A DNA stretch of 64,000 nucleotides from VKMB-3413 sp041027365 (lineage in GTDB: Bacteria > Pseudomonadota > Alphaproteobacteria > Rhizobiales > Rhizobiaceae), in contig NZ_JBFTEH010000002.1 in NCBI RefSeq assembly GCF_041027365.1, positions 599,629-663,628 on the forward strand, written 5' to 3'. Under the pieces are notes generated by a model. The model ran no database searches, was not told the origin of the DNA, and saw only the letters and a program-made list of their open reading frames with translations. The number at the start of each line of letters is the position of its first letter. Positions within the stretch are counted from its first letter, which is position 1. The translations under genes were made by a program, and so were the position numbers. Shown piece by piece: positions 26,779 to 34,990 of the stretch.

Positions 26779-26792
26779 GTGCCGAGGCACCT
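26779..26792. terminator. Possible short terminator between convergent genes
   Basis: GGTGC-CGAG-GCACC followed by TT lies in the 53-base gap between the MFS gene and the convergent carboxypeptidase gene. The stem is only five to six pairs and the T-run is short, so termination would be weak at best. Confidence 0.3.
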
Positions 26793-26822
26793 TGGACTCA
26801 GCGATATTCCGGTGCACGCCCC

Positions 26823-27794
26823 CTAGTCGCCCTCTCCGTCGTCATACCCGTCCGCCGGCGGAAACGTCATCGCCACACCCACGCCCGGGGGCGCCTCGGC
26901 GGGGCCGAGATACTGGTCGATCAGCGCCGTCACCTCGCGGTCGCGGGCCCGCGCGGTGCGCCCGCCGAGAACGACGACGAAGATCCGACGGCCGTGCCGG
27001 ATCGCGGTCGCGACGAGATTGGAGCCGGAATCGTTGATGTAGCCGGTCTTCAGCCCGTCGACGCCCTCCACCTTGCCGAGGAGATGGTTGGTCGCGTGAT
27101 AGGTGCGCCCGCCATACTCGAACTCCGGCATCTTGTAGAGATAGTGATACTGCGGGAAGCGGGCGAAGAGCGCCCGGCCGAGGATCGCGAGATCGCGCGC
27201 CGTCGAGACGTTGCGCGGGTCCGGCAGGCCGTTCGGCGTCGTGAAGCGGGTGTGCCGCATGCCGAGCCGGATCGCCGTCGCGGTCATGATGTTGGCGAAG
27301 GCTTCCTGCGAGCCCGCGAGGTTCTCTGCCACCACCATCGCGACGTCGTTGCAGGATTTGACCGCCAGCGCCTCGAGCGCGACGCGAACCGGCAGCTTGT
27401 CGCCCGGCTGCATGCCGAGCTTCGAGGGTGGCTGCGCGGCCGCGTTCTCGCTGACGCTCAGCTCCGAACCGAGCGACAGCTTGCCGCTCTCGATCGTCTC
27501 GAACAGCAGGTACAGCGTCATCATCTTGGTGAGCGAGGCGGGGTAGCGCAGCCCGTCTGCCTGATCCTCATAGAGCACCCGCCCGGTCTGGTAGTCCATC
27601 ACCAGGCTTGCCGGCGCTCGCACCTCGGCCGGCCCGAGATCGACCTGGACGAGCGGAAGCGGCGACAGCGGCGTCAGCCCGGCGGTCGAAAGCTGCGCCG
27701 ACTGGCAGCCGACCAGCGAAAGGACGAGGACGGCCGAGACCGCCGCGCGAAGCCAGGCGGCGGGACGGGACCGGAGGAATGGGGAGAGCGGCAA
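26823..27794 (-). CDS. D-alanyl-D-alanine carboxypeptidase (S11 family), predicted lipoprotein
   Basis: Trims the terminal D-Ala from peptidoglycan stem peptides. The 323-residue protein has the three penicillin-binding motifs in order: SLTK (active-site Ser), SCN and KTG in LKTGYINDSG. The amino terminus is a hydrophobic helix ending LSLVGC, a lipobox, so the protein is probably an inner- or outer-membrane lipoprotein facing the periplasm. The start is a TTG at 27794 with AGG upstream; no ATG lies closer. It lacks the long C-terminal beta domain and amphipathic anchor of PBP5, so the lipid may replace that anchor. Confidence 0.87.
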   Translation of the reverse strand: MPLSPFLRSRPAAWLRAAVSAVLVLSLVGCQSAQLSTAGLTPLSPLPLVQVDLGPAEVRAPASLVMDYQTGRVLYEDQADGLRYPASLTKMMTLYLLFETIESGKLSLGSELSVSENAAAQPPSKLGMQPGDKLPVRVALEALAVKSCNDVAMVVAENLAGSQEAFANIMTATAIRLGMRHTRFTTPNGLPDPRNVSTARDLAILGRALFARFPQYHYLYKMPEFEYGGRTYHATNHLLGKVEGVDGLKTGYINDSGSNLVATAIRHGRRIFVVVLGGRTARARDREVTALIDQYLGPAEAPPGVGVAMTFPPADGYDDGEGD

Positions 27795-28073
27795 TGGACG
27801 ACCTGCGGCTGGGTTCGCGAGGGAGCTAAAGCTCCGGCGTTTCGCCTGTCAATTTAACGGCTTGGCGTGCCGATAAGGTTAACGGACCATCGCCGCGCAG
27901 CGGCAGGCTTCGCCTTCGCCCGGCAAAAAGCTGTTCCGCTGCCCTCACGGCCGGCAGAGCGGACTTCGACGATCGACCGGTGTGTTTCCGGACGGCGGCG
28001 ATTCCGGCTGCGCGGCGCCGTCGTCTCCGTGCTATGGGCGGGCCATGACGTGCAACATCCGGCCGGGCCGCCC

Positions 28074-28928
28074 ATGACCGACAACGCCTTCATCCTCACC
28101 CTCTCCGCGCAAGACCGTCCCGGCATCGTCGCCGCGGTGACGACCGAACTCGCCGAGGCCGGTGCCAACATCGCCGAGAGCGCGCAGTTCTGGGACCGCC
28201 AGACCGGCCGCTTCTTCATGCGCATCGCCTTCACCGCGCCGCAGGCCGCTCACCGGGACGCGCTGGAGCGCCAGCTCGCGCCCGCCGCCCAGCGCTTCGA
28301 CCTGAAACTCGCCATCGCTGACCAGGCGCGGGTGCCGCGCATCGTCATCATGGTCTCGAAGTTCGACCATGCACTTCTGCACCTACTCTACCAGATCAAG
28401 GTGGGCTGGCTGCGGGCCGAGGTGGTCGCGATCGTCTCCAACCACGAGGACAGCCGCAAGACGGCCGAGGACCAGGGCATCCCCTTCCACCACTGGCCGG
28501 TGACGAAGGAGACCAAGAGCGAGCAGGAGGAGAGGATCCTGAAGCTGGTGCGCGAGAACGACGTCGATCTCGTCGTCCTCGCCCGCTACATGCAGGTCCT
28601 GTCCGACAACCTGTCGCGGCGGCTGTCGGGCAAGGTGATCAACATCCACCACTCCTTCCTGCCGAGCTTCAAGGGCGCCAAGCCCTATCATCAGGCGCAT
28701 GAGCGCGGCGTGAAGCTGATCGGCGCGACGGCGCACTACGTCACCGCCGACCTCGACGAGGGGCCGATCATCGAGCAGGAGACCGAGCGGGTGACGCATG
28801 CGCTCTCGCCGGACGATCTCGTTGCAGCCGGCCGCGACATCGAAAGCCGCGTGCTCGCCCGCGCGGTGAAGTACCATCTGGAGAACCGCATCATGCTGAA
28901 CGGCACGAAGACGGTGGTCTTCCTCTGA
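28074..28928 (+). CDS. purU: Formyltetrahydrofolate deformylase
   Basis: Hydrolyses 10-formyl-THF to formate and THF, balancing one-carbon pools. The 284-residue product has an N-terminal ACT domain (residues 1 to about 80, ILTLSAQDRPGIVAAVT) and a C-terminal formyltransferase-fold domain. NIHHSFLPSFKGAKPY carries the catalytic Asn and His, and ADLDEGPIIEQ the catalytic Asp. The ATG at 28074 gives the standard short MTDN start; the ATG at 28045 is out of frame. It is divergent from the carboxypeptidase gene across 279 gene-free bases. Confidence 0.95.
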   Translation: MTDNAFILTLSAQDRPGIVAAVTTELAEAGANIAESAQFWDRQTGRFFMRIAFTAPQAAHRDALERQLAPAAQRFDLKLAIADQARVPRIVIMVSKFDHALLHLLYQIKVGWLRAEVVAIVSNHEDSRKTAEDQGIPFHHWPVTKETKSEQEERILKLVRENDVDLVVLARYMQVLSDNLSRRLSGKVINIHHSFLPSFKGAKPYHQAHERGVKLIGATAHYVTADLDEGPIIEQETERVTHALSPDDLVAAGRDIESRVLARAVKYHLENRIMLNGTKTVVFL

Positions 28929-29083
28929 ACGCCGCGCCGCCGGCCTTCGCCGGCGACATCCTCCTGTCACGCGGCGGAGGGGAGAATGGCGGCACGGCCT
29001 GTCCGTTCACCTGCCGCACGCCGGTGCCATGGGGGAGCCGGCCTCCGACTCGATCCACTCCATCCATGCGGAAGGTGCCCGAC

Positions 29084-29758
29084 ATGCGCGTTGCCATCTA
29101 CTTCACCCCACCCGCCGGAGCCGAACTCACCCGCAGAGCCGGCGAATGGCTCGGCCGCAGCGCCTTCGACGGCGAGGCGACGCGCGAGCCGGAGATCGCG
29201 CTCGACGCGCTGACGTCGGAGCCCGCCCGCTACGGCTTCCACGCCACGATGAAGGCGCCGTTCCGCCTCGCCGAGGCGGCGGATCTGGAGGAACTCGACG
29301 CGCGCCTCGCCGCCTTCTGCGCCTCGCGCGATCCGGTGACGATCGCGAACCTCAAGGTCGCGCAGCTCGGCCCCTTCTTCGCCTTCGTCCCGGAGACGGC
29401 GCCGCCGGCGCTCGGCGAGCTGGAGGAGGCCGTGGTGCGCGCCTTCGAGCCGCTGCGCGCAGCCCTGACCGAGGAGGAATACCAGCGCCGGCATCCCGAG
29501 CGGCTGAGCGAGAAGGAGCGGGAGAACCTGAAGACCTGGGGCTACCCGCATGTCTTCGACGCCTTCCGCTTCCACATGACGCTGACCGGTCCGGTGGCGC
29601 CGGAACGCCAGGACGAGGCGCGCGAGCGCATCGCGGAGCATTTCGGCAATCTCGACGGTCAGCCGCTGACCATCGACCAGCTGGCGATCTTCCTGGAGCC
29701 GGAGCGGGGCGCGCCGTTCAGGGTCCATTCGCTCCACCGGTTCCGCCCGCAGGGTTGA
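29084..29758 (+). CDS. DUF1045 protein, 2H-phosphoesterase-like
   Basis: A 224-residue DUF1045 protein. Two H-x-T motifs (YGFHATMKAPF near residue 45 and FRFHMTLTGP near residue 165) are the paired catalytic histidines of the 2H phosphodiesterase superfamily. DUF1045 genes are usually found in phosphonate (phn) operons, but no phn gene is visible here. The ATG at 29084 has GGAAGG eight bases upstream, preferred over the ATG at 29066. It is followed by an SMP-30 gene 67 bases downstream. Confidence 0.85.
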   Translation: MRVAIYFTPPAGAELTRRAGEWLGRSAFDGEATREPEIALDALTSEPARYGFHATMKAPFRLAEAADLEELDARLAAFCASRDPVTIANLKVAQLGPFFAFVPETAPPALGELEEAVVRAFEPLRAALTEEEYQRRHPERLSEKERENLKTWGYPHVFDAFRFHMTLTGPVAPERQDEARERIAEHFGNLDGQPLTIDQLAIFLEPERGAPFRVHSLHRFRPQG

Positions 29759-29825
29759 CGGCACCGGGGCAGCGGCTCGACAAGAGGGCGCGCCCGTTCC
29801 GGGCCGCCGAACGGGAGGCTCCACG

Positions 29826-30725
29826 ATGAACGACACCGGCAATCCGGATGCCCCGGCGAAGGTCGCCGTTCTGGACGCGCCCGCCTGCCGGCTCGGCGAA
29901 GGCCCGACCTTCGACGCGGCGACCGGCACCGCCTTCTGGTTCGACATCAAGAGAAAAGCGCTCTTCGAGATGCCGCGCGGCGCGACCACGCCCACCATCC
30001 ACGCCCTCCCCTTCATGGCGAGCGCGCTGGCGGTGGTGGACAGGGAGCGGCAGCTGGTCTTTGCCGAGGACGGCCTCCATCTCCGCGACGCCGCGACCGG
30101 CCGGCTGACGCTGCATCGCCCGCTCGAGGCCGACAAGCCGCAGAACCGCTGCAACGACGCGCGGGTGCATCCCTCGGGCGCCTTCTGGCTCGGCACGATG
30201 GGCAAGGCGGCCGAACGCGAAGCCGGCGCCATCTACTGGTACCGCGCCGGCGAGCTGCGCCCCCTCTACGAGCGCGTCGGCATCCCGAATTCGATCTGCT
30301 TTTCGCCGGACGGCGCGACGGGCTACTTCACCGACTCGCAGGATCACCGGCTGATGCGGGTGCCGCTCGACCCGGCAACCGGCCTGCCGCTCGGCGATCC
30401 CGAGGTCCTCTACGACCAGCGCGGCGAGGAGGGAACGCTGGACGGCTCCGTCTGCGACGCGGACGGCGTTATCTGGAACGCGCGGTGGGGTGCCGGACGC
30501 CTCGAAGCCTATTCGCCGCAAGGCAAGCGCATCCGCTCGATCGAGCTGCCGACGCGTCTGACGACCTGCCCCTGCTTCATCGGCGACGACCTCGGCCGCA
30601 TCCTCGTGACCTCGGCCTCCGACGAATTGTCCGAGGCGGAGTTGGCGGCCGATCCGAATGCCGGCAAGACCTTCGTCGTCGATCTTCCCGTGCGCGGCCG
30701 CGCCGACCCGCTTGTGGTCCTGTAG
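29826..30725 (+). CDS. SMP-30/gluconolactonase/LRE family protein
   Basis: A 299-residue six-bladed propeller lactonase paralogous to the one at 21701. Visible are CRLGEGPTFD with the metal Glu, NRCNDARVHPSGAFWLGTM, IPNSICFSPDGATGYFTDS and TLDGSVCDADGVIWNARWG. It hydrolyses sugar or other lactones; the substrate is unknown. GGAGG lies upstream of the ATG. It is not linked to other sugar genes here. Confidence 0.87.
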   Translation: MNDTGNPDAPAKVAVLDAPACRLGEGPTFDAATGTAFWFDIKRKALFEMPRGATTPTIHALPFMASALAVVDRERQLVFAEDGLHLRDAATGRLTLHRPLEADKPQNRCNDARVHPSGAFWLGTMGKAAEREAGAIYWYRAGELRPLYERVGIPNSICFSPDGATGYFTDSQDHRLMRVPLDPATGLPLGDPEVLYDQRGEEGTLDGSVCDADGVIWNARWGAGRLEAYSPQGKRIRSIELPTRLTTCPCFIGDDLGRILVTSASDELSEAELAADPNAGKTFVVDLPVRGRADPLVVL

Positions 30726-30736
30726 TATAGTGGAAT

Positions 30737-30797
30737 GCGGCCGGTACCCGCGGAGGATGCCGGCCGCTCGGGCGGCGCGGGAGGGAATGCGCCGCCC
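30737..30797. terminator. Two GC stem-loops between convergent genes
   Basis: GCGGCCGG (30737-30744) pairs with CCGGCCGC (30760-30767), and GGGCGGCGC (30770-30778) pairs with GCGCCGCCC (30789-30797). Both stems are perfect and fill the 87-base gap between the convergent SMP-30 and Spy-like genes. No long T-run is present on either side, so they may slow polymerase or protect 3' ends rather than act as classic intrinsic terminators. Confidence 0.5.
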
Positions 30798-30812
30798 GTC
30801 GTGTCAGGCCGG

Positions 30813-31829
30813 TCAGCCGTTGTCGGGACCGAAACCGTCGTCGTCATCGGGACCCTGCGGCCCCGGGCCCATGCCGTGATGCGGCCCCATGGCCGGCCCC
30901 ATGTCGTCGCCAGGTCCCATGTGGTGGGGGCCCATGCGGTCGGGCCGCATTCCGTCGCCGGGGCCCATCTTCTCGCCGCGACCCCAGCCGTGGTGATGGT
31001 GGTGCCAGCCGCCGTGTCGCGCGCGGGCTTCCATCATCATCGACCGGACGAGACCGCGCGCCGTCTGCACCTGCTCGTCGGTCAGGACGTTCTGGAGTTG
31101 GCCGATGGCGTTCTTCAGCGCCTTCGCCTTCTCCCCGCGATCGATGGCGCGGTCGGCGAAACGGTCGAGGAAGCGGAAGGCCCGGGCCTTGGCGTTGTCC
31201 TGACCCACCGCGGCCGGTCCGCCGTTGTCCGCGGCGGACGGCTGGCCGTTCGCCCGGGGCCCCGGTGCCGGCGGGTTGCCCGGCTGCGGCGCATTGGCGT
31301 TCGGCATCATGCGGACGCCGCCGGGTGCGCCCGGCCCGCCCGGTCCGCCCATGAACGGCGGCTGCGAGGCTTCCACGAAGGCGATCAGCGCGCCGGTGAA
31401 GTTGCGCCACGCGCCCATCTGGTCGGGCCTGACGCCGATGCCGGTCTCGATGATCGACAGCGCGCCGGCGATCTTTGCCGGCGCCATCATGCCGGGCATG
31501 CCGGGGTGATGCGGTCCCCAGCCCGGGCCGCCCTGCGGGCCCGGATGCCGGCCGCCGGGACCTCTATCCCAGCCAGGGCCGTGGTCGGCCATCCGCTGCG
31601 GGCCGTGATGCGGCGGCGGCGGAATCTGCGGTCCGCCCTGCGGCCCTCCCTGCGGGCCCATGGCCTGGCCCGGCCCCGGTCCGGCGGCGGGCGGCGGCGG
31701 GGGCGTCGGCTGACCGGATTGCTGCGCCATGGCGACGCCGGTGGATGCCATCAGCGCCGCGGCGAAGACCGCGGCGACACGGCGCGTGCGACCGGCTCTG
31801 CCGGCACGGTTCGTTTCGGTGATCATCAT
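30813..31829 (-). CDS. Periplasmic Spy/CpxP-like protein with His/Met/Pro/Gly-rich ends
   Basis: A 338-residue secreted protein. A signal peptide (about residues 1-35, ending STGVAMA) is followed by a Pro/Gly/Gln-rich segment and a helical core of about 120 residues containing LTDEQVQ, the LTxxQ mark of Spy/CpxP proteins. The C-terminal tail is rich in His, Met, Gly and Pro with repeated MGP/HH units and an Asp run, which looks metal-binding. CpxP-type proteins are stress-induced periplasmic chaperones that inhibit a sensor kinase. This gene is divergent from a two-component operon 213 bases away, the same arrangement as cpxP-cpxRA. Confidence 0.75.
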   Translation of the reverse strand: MMITETNRAGRAGRTRRVAAVFAAALMASTGVAMAQQSGQPTPPPPPAAGPGPGQAMGPQGGPQGGPQIPPPPHHGPQRMADHGPGWDRGPGGRHPGPQGGPGWGPHHPGMPGMMAPAKIAGALSIIETGIGVRPDQMGAWRNFTGALIAFVEASQPPFMGGPGGPGAPGGVRMMPNANAPQPGNPPAPGPRANGQPSAADNGGPAAVGQDNAKARAFRFLDRFADRAIDRGEKAKALKNAIGQLQNVLTDEQVQTARGLVRSMMMEARARHGGWHHHHHGWGRGEKMGPGDGMRPDRMGPHHMGPGDDMGPAMGPHHGMGPGPQGPDDDDGFGPDNG

Positions 31830-32042
31830 CGATATCCTCTCGTTCGATGCGTGATGGTCGGAAGCTAGGGGCCGGATGTTGCGATCGTGCGGCCGCAGAT
31901 TGCGAAATGTCGCGAGCCGGGCGGAAACTTGTTACGGAACGTTGCGCGGGCCCCGCCCGCAACACGGCGAAACAAAAATCGGCTCGCGGGGGCAGAGGCG
32001 GCGCTTCAAAGAGGAGAAGCGAGTGCGCGCGAGGGACCTGCC
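31830..32042. promoter_or_regulatory. Divergent control region between Spy-like gene and two-component operon
   Basis: This 213-base stretch must hold promoters for both directions. It contains GC-rich symmetric sequence around a GCGGCCGC near 31890 and a GTTACGGAACGTT segment near 31930 that could bind a regulator. No precise box is assignable by eye. Binding by the response regulator encoded next to it is inferred. Confidence 0.45.
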
Positions 32043-32777
32043 ATGAGTACACCCAACATCCTGGTCGTCGACGACGATCCCGAGATCGGCCGCCTGCTCG
32101 GAAAGTATCTGGACGGCCAGGGGTTCCGGTGCGCGATCGCGGCCAATCGCCGGCAGTGCGAGCAGAAGATCGCCGACAGCCGGGTCGACCTCGTGGTGCT
32201 CGACGTCATGCTGCCCGACGGGTCCGGCCTCGACATCTGCCGCGACCTGAAGGAGCGCCGGCCGGAGATCGCGATCATCCTCCTGACCGCGCTGAAGGAG
32301 GACGTCGACCGCATCATCGGTCTGGAACTCGGGGCCGACGACTATCTCGGCAAGCCGTTCAACCCGCGCGAACTCGCCGCCCGCATCCGGGCCGTCCTGC
32401 GGCGCGGCAGCGGCGCCGGCGGCGAGACCTCGCAGGAACCGCAGGCGCGCAGCTATGCCTTCGAGGGCTTCTCCGTCGAGCCGGATCGCCGTTCGGTCAG
32501 GGATGGCCAGGGCGAGGAGATCCCGCTGACGGGCGCCGAGTTCGACCTGTTGATGATCTTTCTCGACCGGCCCGGCCGCGTGCTCTCCCGCGACGTGCTG
32601 ATGGACCTTTTGCACGGTCGCTCCGCCGATCCCTTCGACCGGTCGATCGACGTCACGATGAGCCGCCTCAGGCGCAAGTTCAACGACAGCGGCGTCTTCC
32701 GCCTGTTCAAGACGGTCCGCAACGGCGGCTATCAGTTCGCGGCCCGGGTCGAAAAGCACGGGACCGAGACCGAATGA
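32043..32777 (+). CDS. OmpR-family response regulator
   Basis: A 244-residue two-domain regulator. The receiver domain (1-120) has the acidic pair in VVDDDPE, the phospho-acceptor Asp in VVLDVMLPDG and the switch Lys in LGKPFNP. The C-terminal winged helix (about 145-238) contains LTGAEFDLLMIFLDRPGRV and SIDVTMSRLRRKF. The ATG at 32043 gives a short MSTPN start; the longer upstream reading is Arg-rich and unlikely. Its stop overlaps the kinase start by ATGA at 32774-32777. It probably controls the divergent Spy-like gene. Confidence 0.93.
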   Translation: MSTPNILVVDDDPEIGRLLGKYLDGQGFRCAIAANRRQCEQKIADSRVDLVVLDVMLPDGSGLDICRDLKERRPEIAIILLTALKEDVDRIIGLELGADDYLGKPFNPRELAARIRAVLRRGSGAGGETSQEPQARSYAFEGFSVEPDRRSVRDGQGEEIPLTGAEFDLLMIFLDRPGRVLSRDVLMDLLHGRSADPFDRSIDVTMSRLRRKFNDSGVFRLFKTVRNGGYQFAARVEKHGTETE

Positions 32778-34039
32778 AGTCGCTCCGCTCGCGGCTGGCG
32801 CTCCTCCTCGTGGCCGCGATCCTCGGCGTCGTCGCGATCGCCGGACTGATCTCGGTGCAGGTGCTGGAACGGCCGGACCACGAGAGCTTCCAGGCGACCT
32901 TCGCCGAGGAGGTCCGCATCATCGCGACGGTGCTGGCCAGCGACCCCACGGCAGCCGAACGGCTCGGCGTCGAGATCGGCGGCATGCCGCGGTCCGGACC
33001 GGACTTCCTGGTGCGCGAGAGCGAGGGGATCCACGATGTCCTCGCCCAGAAGGGGCTCGACATCCCGGTCCGCATCGCCAGCGATCCCCGGTCGAGGACG
33101 CGGCAGCTCGCCTTCGAATTCTCGCCGGGCAAGTGGGCCTACCTGCCCTATCCCGGCTTTCCGCCGCGCAACCGGGCCGGCTTCATCGCCTATCTCTCGA
33201 TTGTTGCCGTCGGCGCCGCGGCCGTCTCGATCTATGCCGCGACCAAGATCACGCGACCCTTGCGCATCCTCGACGAGGCCGTCTCCTCGGTCGGCCCCGA
33301 CGGCCTGCCGGCGCATGTGCCGGAGGACGGGCCCGTCGAGGTGCGGGCCACCGCCTCGGCGCTGAACCGGCTGACGGCGCGGGTCCGGGCGGCGATTGAA
33401 GGGCGCATGCGGCTCGTCGCCGCCGCCGGGCACGATCTGAGGACCCCGATGACGCGCATGCGGCTGCGCGCCGAGTTCCTGCCGGACGAGGAGCGCGAGA
33501 CCTGGCTGAAGGACCTCGCCGAGCTCGACCGGATCGCCGATTCCGCGATCCGGCTGGTGCGCGAGGAAGTCGATCCGGCAGCGCGCGAGCCGATCGAGCT
33601 CGGGCCGCTGCTCGCCGAAATCACCGGGGAACTGCGCGAAATCGGCCATCCGGTCGCGGCTCTCGACACCGGCACCCGCCCCGTCTCCACCGCGGCGCGG
33701 CCGCTGGCGCTGAAGCGCGCGCTGCGCAACCTCATCGACAACGCCGCCGTCCATGGCGGCGGCGCCGACGTATCGCTGTCGCAGGCGGCGGGCGCTGCGG
33801 TCATCACCATCGCCGACCGCGGCCCCGGCATACCCGACGAGCTGATCACGCGGGCGTTCGAGCCCTTCTTCCGCGTCGATCCCGGCCGGCGGCAGCTGAA
33901 GCCGGGCGCCGGTCTCGGCATGGCGATCGCCAAGGAGATCATCGACCAGTCCGGCGGCTCGATCGAGATCGCCAACCGGAAGGGCGGCGGACTGACCCAG
34001 ACGGTGCGCCTGCCGCTGGCGCAGGAGGGAGCTGTGTAG
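32774..34039 (+). CDS. Sensor histidine kinase
   Basis: A 421-residue membrane kinase. Helix 1 (about residues 10-28) and helix 2 (about 138-157) bracket a periplasmic sensor domain of about 110 residues, followed by HAMP (KITRPLRIL), the H-box AAGHDLRTPMTRMR with the phospho-accepting His, an N-box NLIDNAAVHG, and ATP-lid motifs DRGPGIP and GAGLGMAIAKEI. The dimerisation helices are short. Translation is coupled to the response regulator. The ligand is unknown; the linked Spy-like and RcnB-like genes suggest envelope or metal stress. Confidence 0.92.
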   Translation: MKSLRSRLALLLVAAILGVVAIAGLISVQVLERPDHESFQATFAEEVRIIATVLASDPTAAERLGVEIGGMPRSGPDFLVRESEGIHDVLAQKGLDIPVRIASDPRSRTRQLAFEFSPGKWAYLPYPGFPPRNRAGFIAYLSIVAVGAAAVSIYAATKITRPLRILDEAVSSVGPDGLPAHVPEDGPVEVRATASALNRLTARVRAAIEGRMRLVAAAGHDLRTPMTRMRLRAEFLPDEERETWLKDLAELDRIADSAIRLVREEVDPAAREPIELGPLLAEITGELREIGHPVAALDTGTRPVSTAARPLALKRALRNLIDNAAVHGGGADVSLSQAAGAAVITIADRGPGIPDELITRAFEPFFRVDPGRRQLKPGAGLGMAIAKEIIDQSGGSIEIANRKGGGLTQTVRLPLAQEGAV

Positions 34040-34103
34040 TGGCGAGCTATCCCCGCGGATCATAGCGACCGAGCCCTATGGCCGGGGATGCCGGCCGGCA
34101 CCC

Positions 34104-34154
<51 letters not shown>

Positions 34155-34276
34155 TCTCTTCGGTCGGTGATCGGCGCGGCCAGTTACGTTTCTTCACGGG
34201 ATCGATCGGCGCGACGCGGGATTACCCCTTTTGAAACGGGCGACCAGCCCGTCACTCGAAGTGAAGGAGTTCGGCC

Positions 34277-34663
34277 ATGCTGTTGAAGCCGATTGCAGTC
34301 ATCCTCAGTCTCGCCGTCGCGGCCCCCGCCATCGGCGCGGTTCCGGCACTCGCGCAGACCAACCGCCCGCAGCACCACGACGTTACGCGGCCGCCGGTGC
34401 CGCAGGAAGCGGATCGCCGGCACGAGGATCGCGGGCCCCGCCATCGCATCGCCCGGCATGTCCGCCATGATCGGCATCCGGCCTGGCACCGCCGCGGCGG
34501 TGCCAGGCCGGATGCCGAGCGCGGTCACGTGGTGACCGACTGGCGCAGGCACGGCCTGCACCGCCCCGGCCGCGGCCAGCGCTGGGTCCGCGTCGGCAAC
34601 GAGTACATCCTCATCGCCGGCGCGACCGGCCTGGTCGCCAGCATCGTCGCGGCCTCGCAGTAG
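34277..34663 (+). CDS. RcnB-like small periplasmic protein
   Basis: A 128-residue secreted protein. A signal peptide (about 1-26, ending PALAQ) is followed by a His/Arg-rich linker. The C-terminal RcnB-type domain contains VVTDWRRHGLHRPGRGQ, WVRVGNEYILI and a last hydrophobic stretch GLVASIVAA. RcnB takes part in nickel/cobalt efflux in E. coli; many alphaproteobacterial paralogues have unknown roles. The many histidines fit metal binding. The ATG has GAAGGAG upstream. It follows the two-component operon and the TC repeat on the same strand. Confidence 0.8.
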   Translation: MLLKPIAVILSLAVAAPAIGAVPALAQTNRPQHHDVTRPPVPQEADRRHEDRGPRHRIARHVRHDRHPAWHRRGGARPDAERGHVVTDWRRHGLHRPGRGQRWVRVGNEYILIAGATGLVASIVAASQ

Positions 34664-34990
34664 GCGCGGCCGCGCAAACGAACGCGTCGATCCGTCGGCG
34701 CTCGGAGGGGGCCGGTCATGCGCGTCATGGCCGGCTCTGTTGCGTCGCGGCGGCTCTCGAACGACTGAGGTGGCGCGAGGCGATCCCGTGAACCCGTGAG
34801 GCTGGAGACCAGCGTGCCGACGCCATCGCCCGCTGGCCGACTCCGCCGCTGACACGCCTTGTTCCGCATCGCGCGGCTGGTCTATGGAAGCTGCATCGGG
34901 AATGCGATCGGCCCGGCTTCGTCCAAGCCATCATCGCCGTTCCGGCGCACGTGCCTCTCCATTCTCCGCCTCATCGAGCGCTTCCGTCCC
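34664..34990. other. 327-base gene-free gap
   Basis: I see no gene, repeat or clear terminator between the RcnB-like gene and the following MFS gene. Short reading frames here are Arg-rich shadows. The last part should hold the promoter of the MFS gene. Confidence 0.5.
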
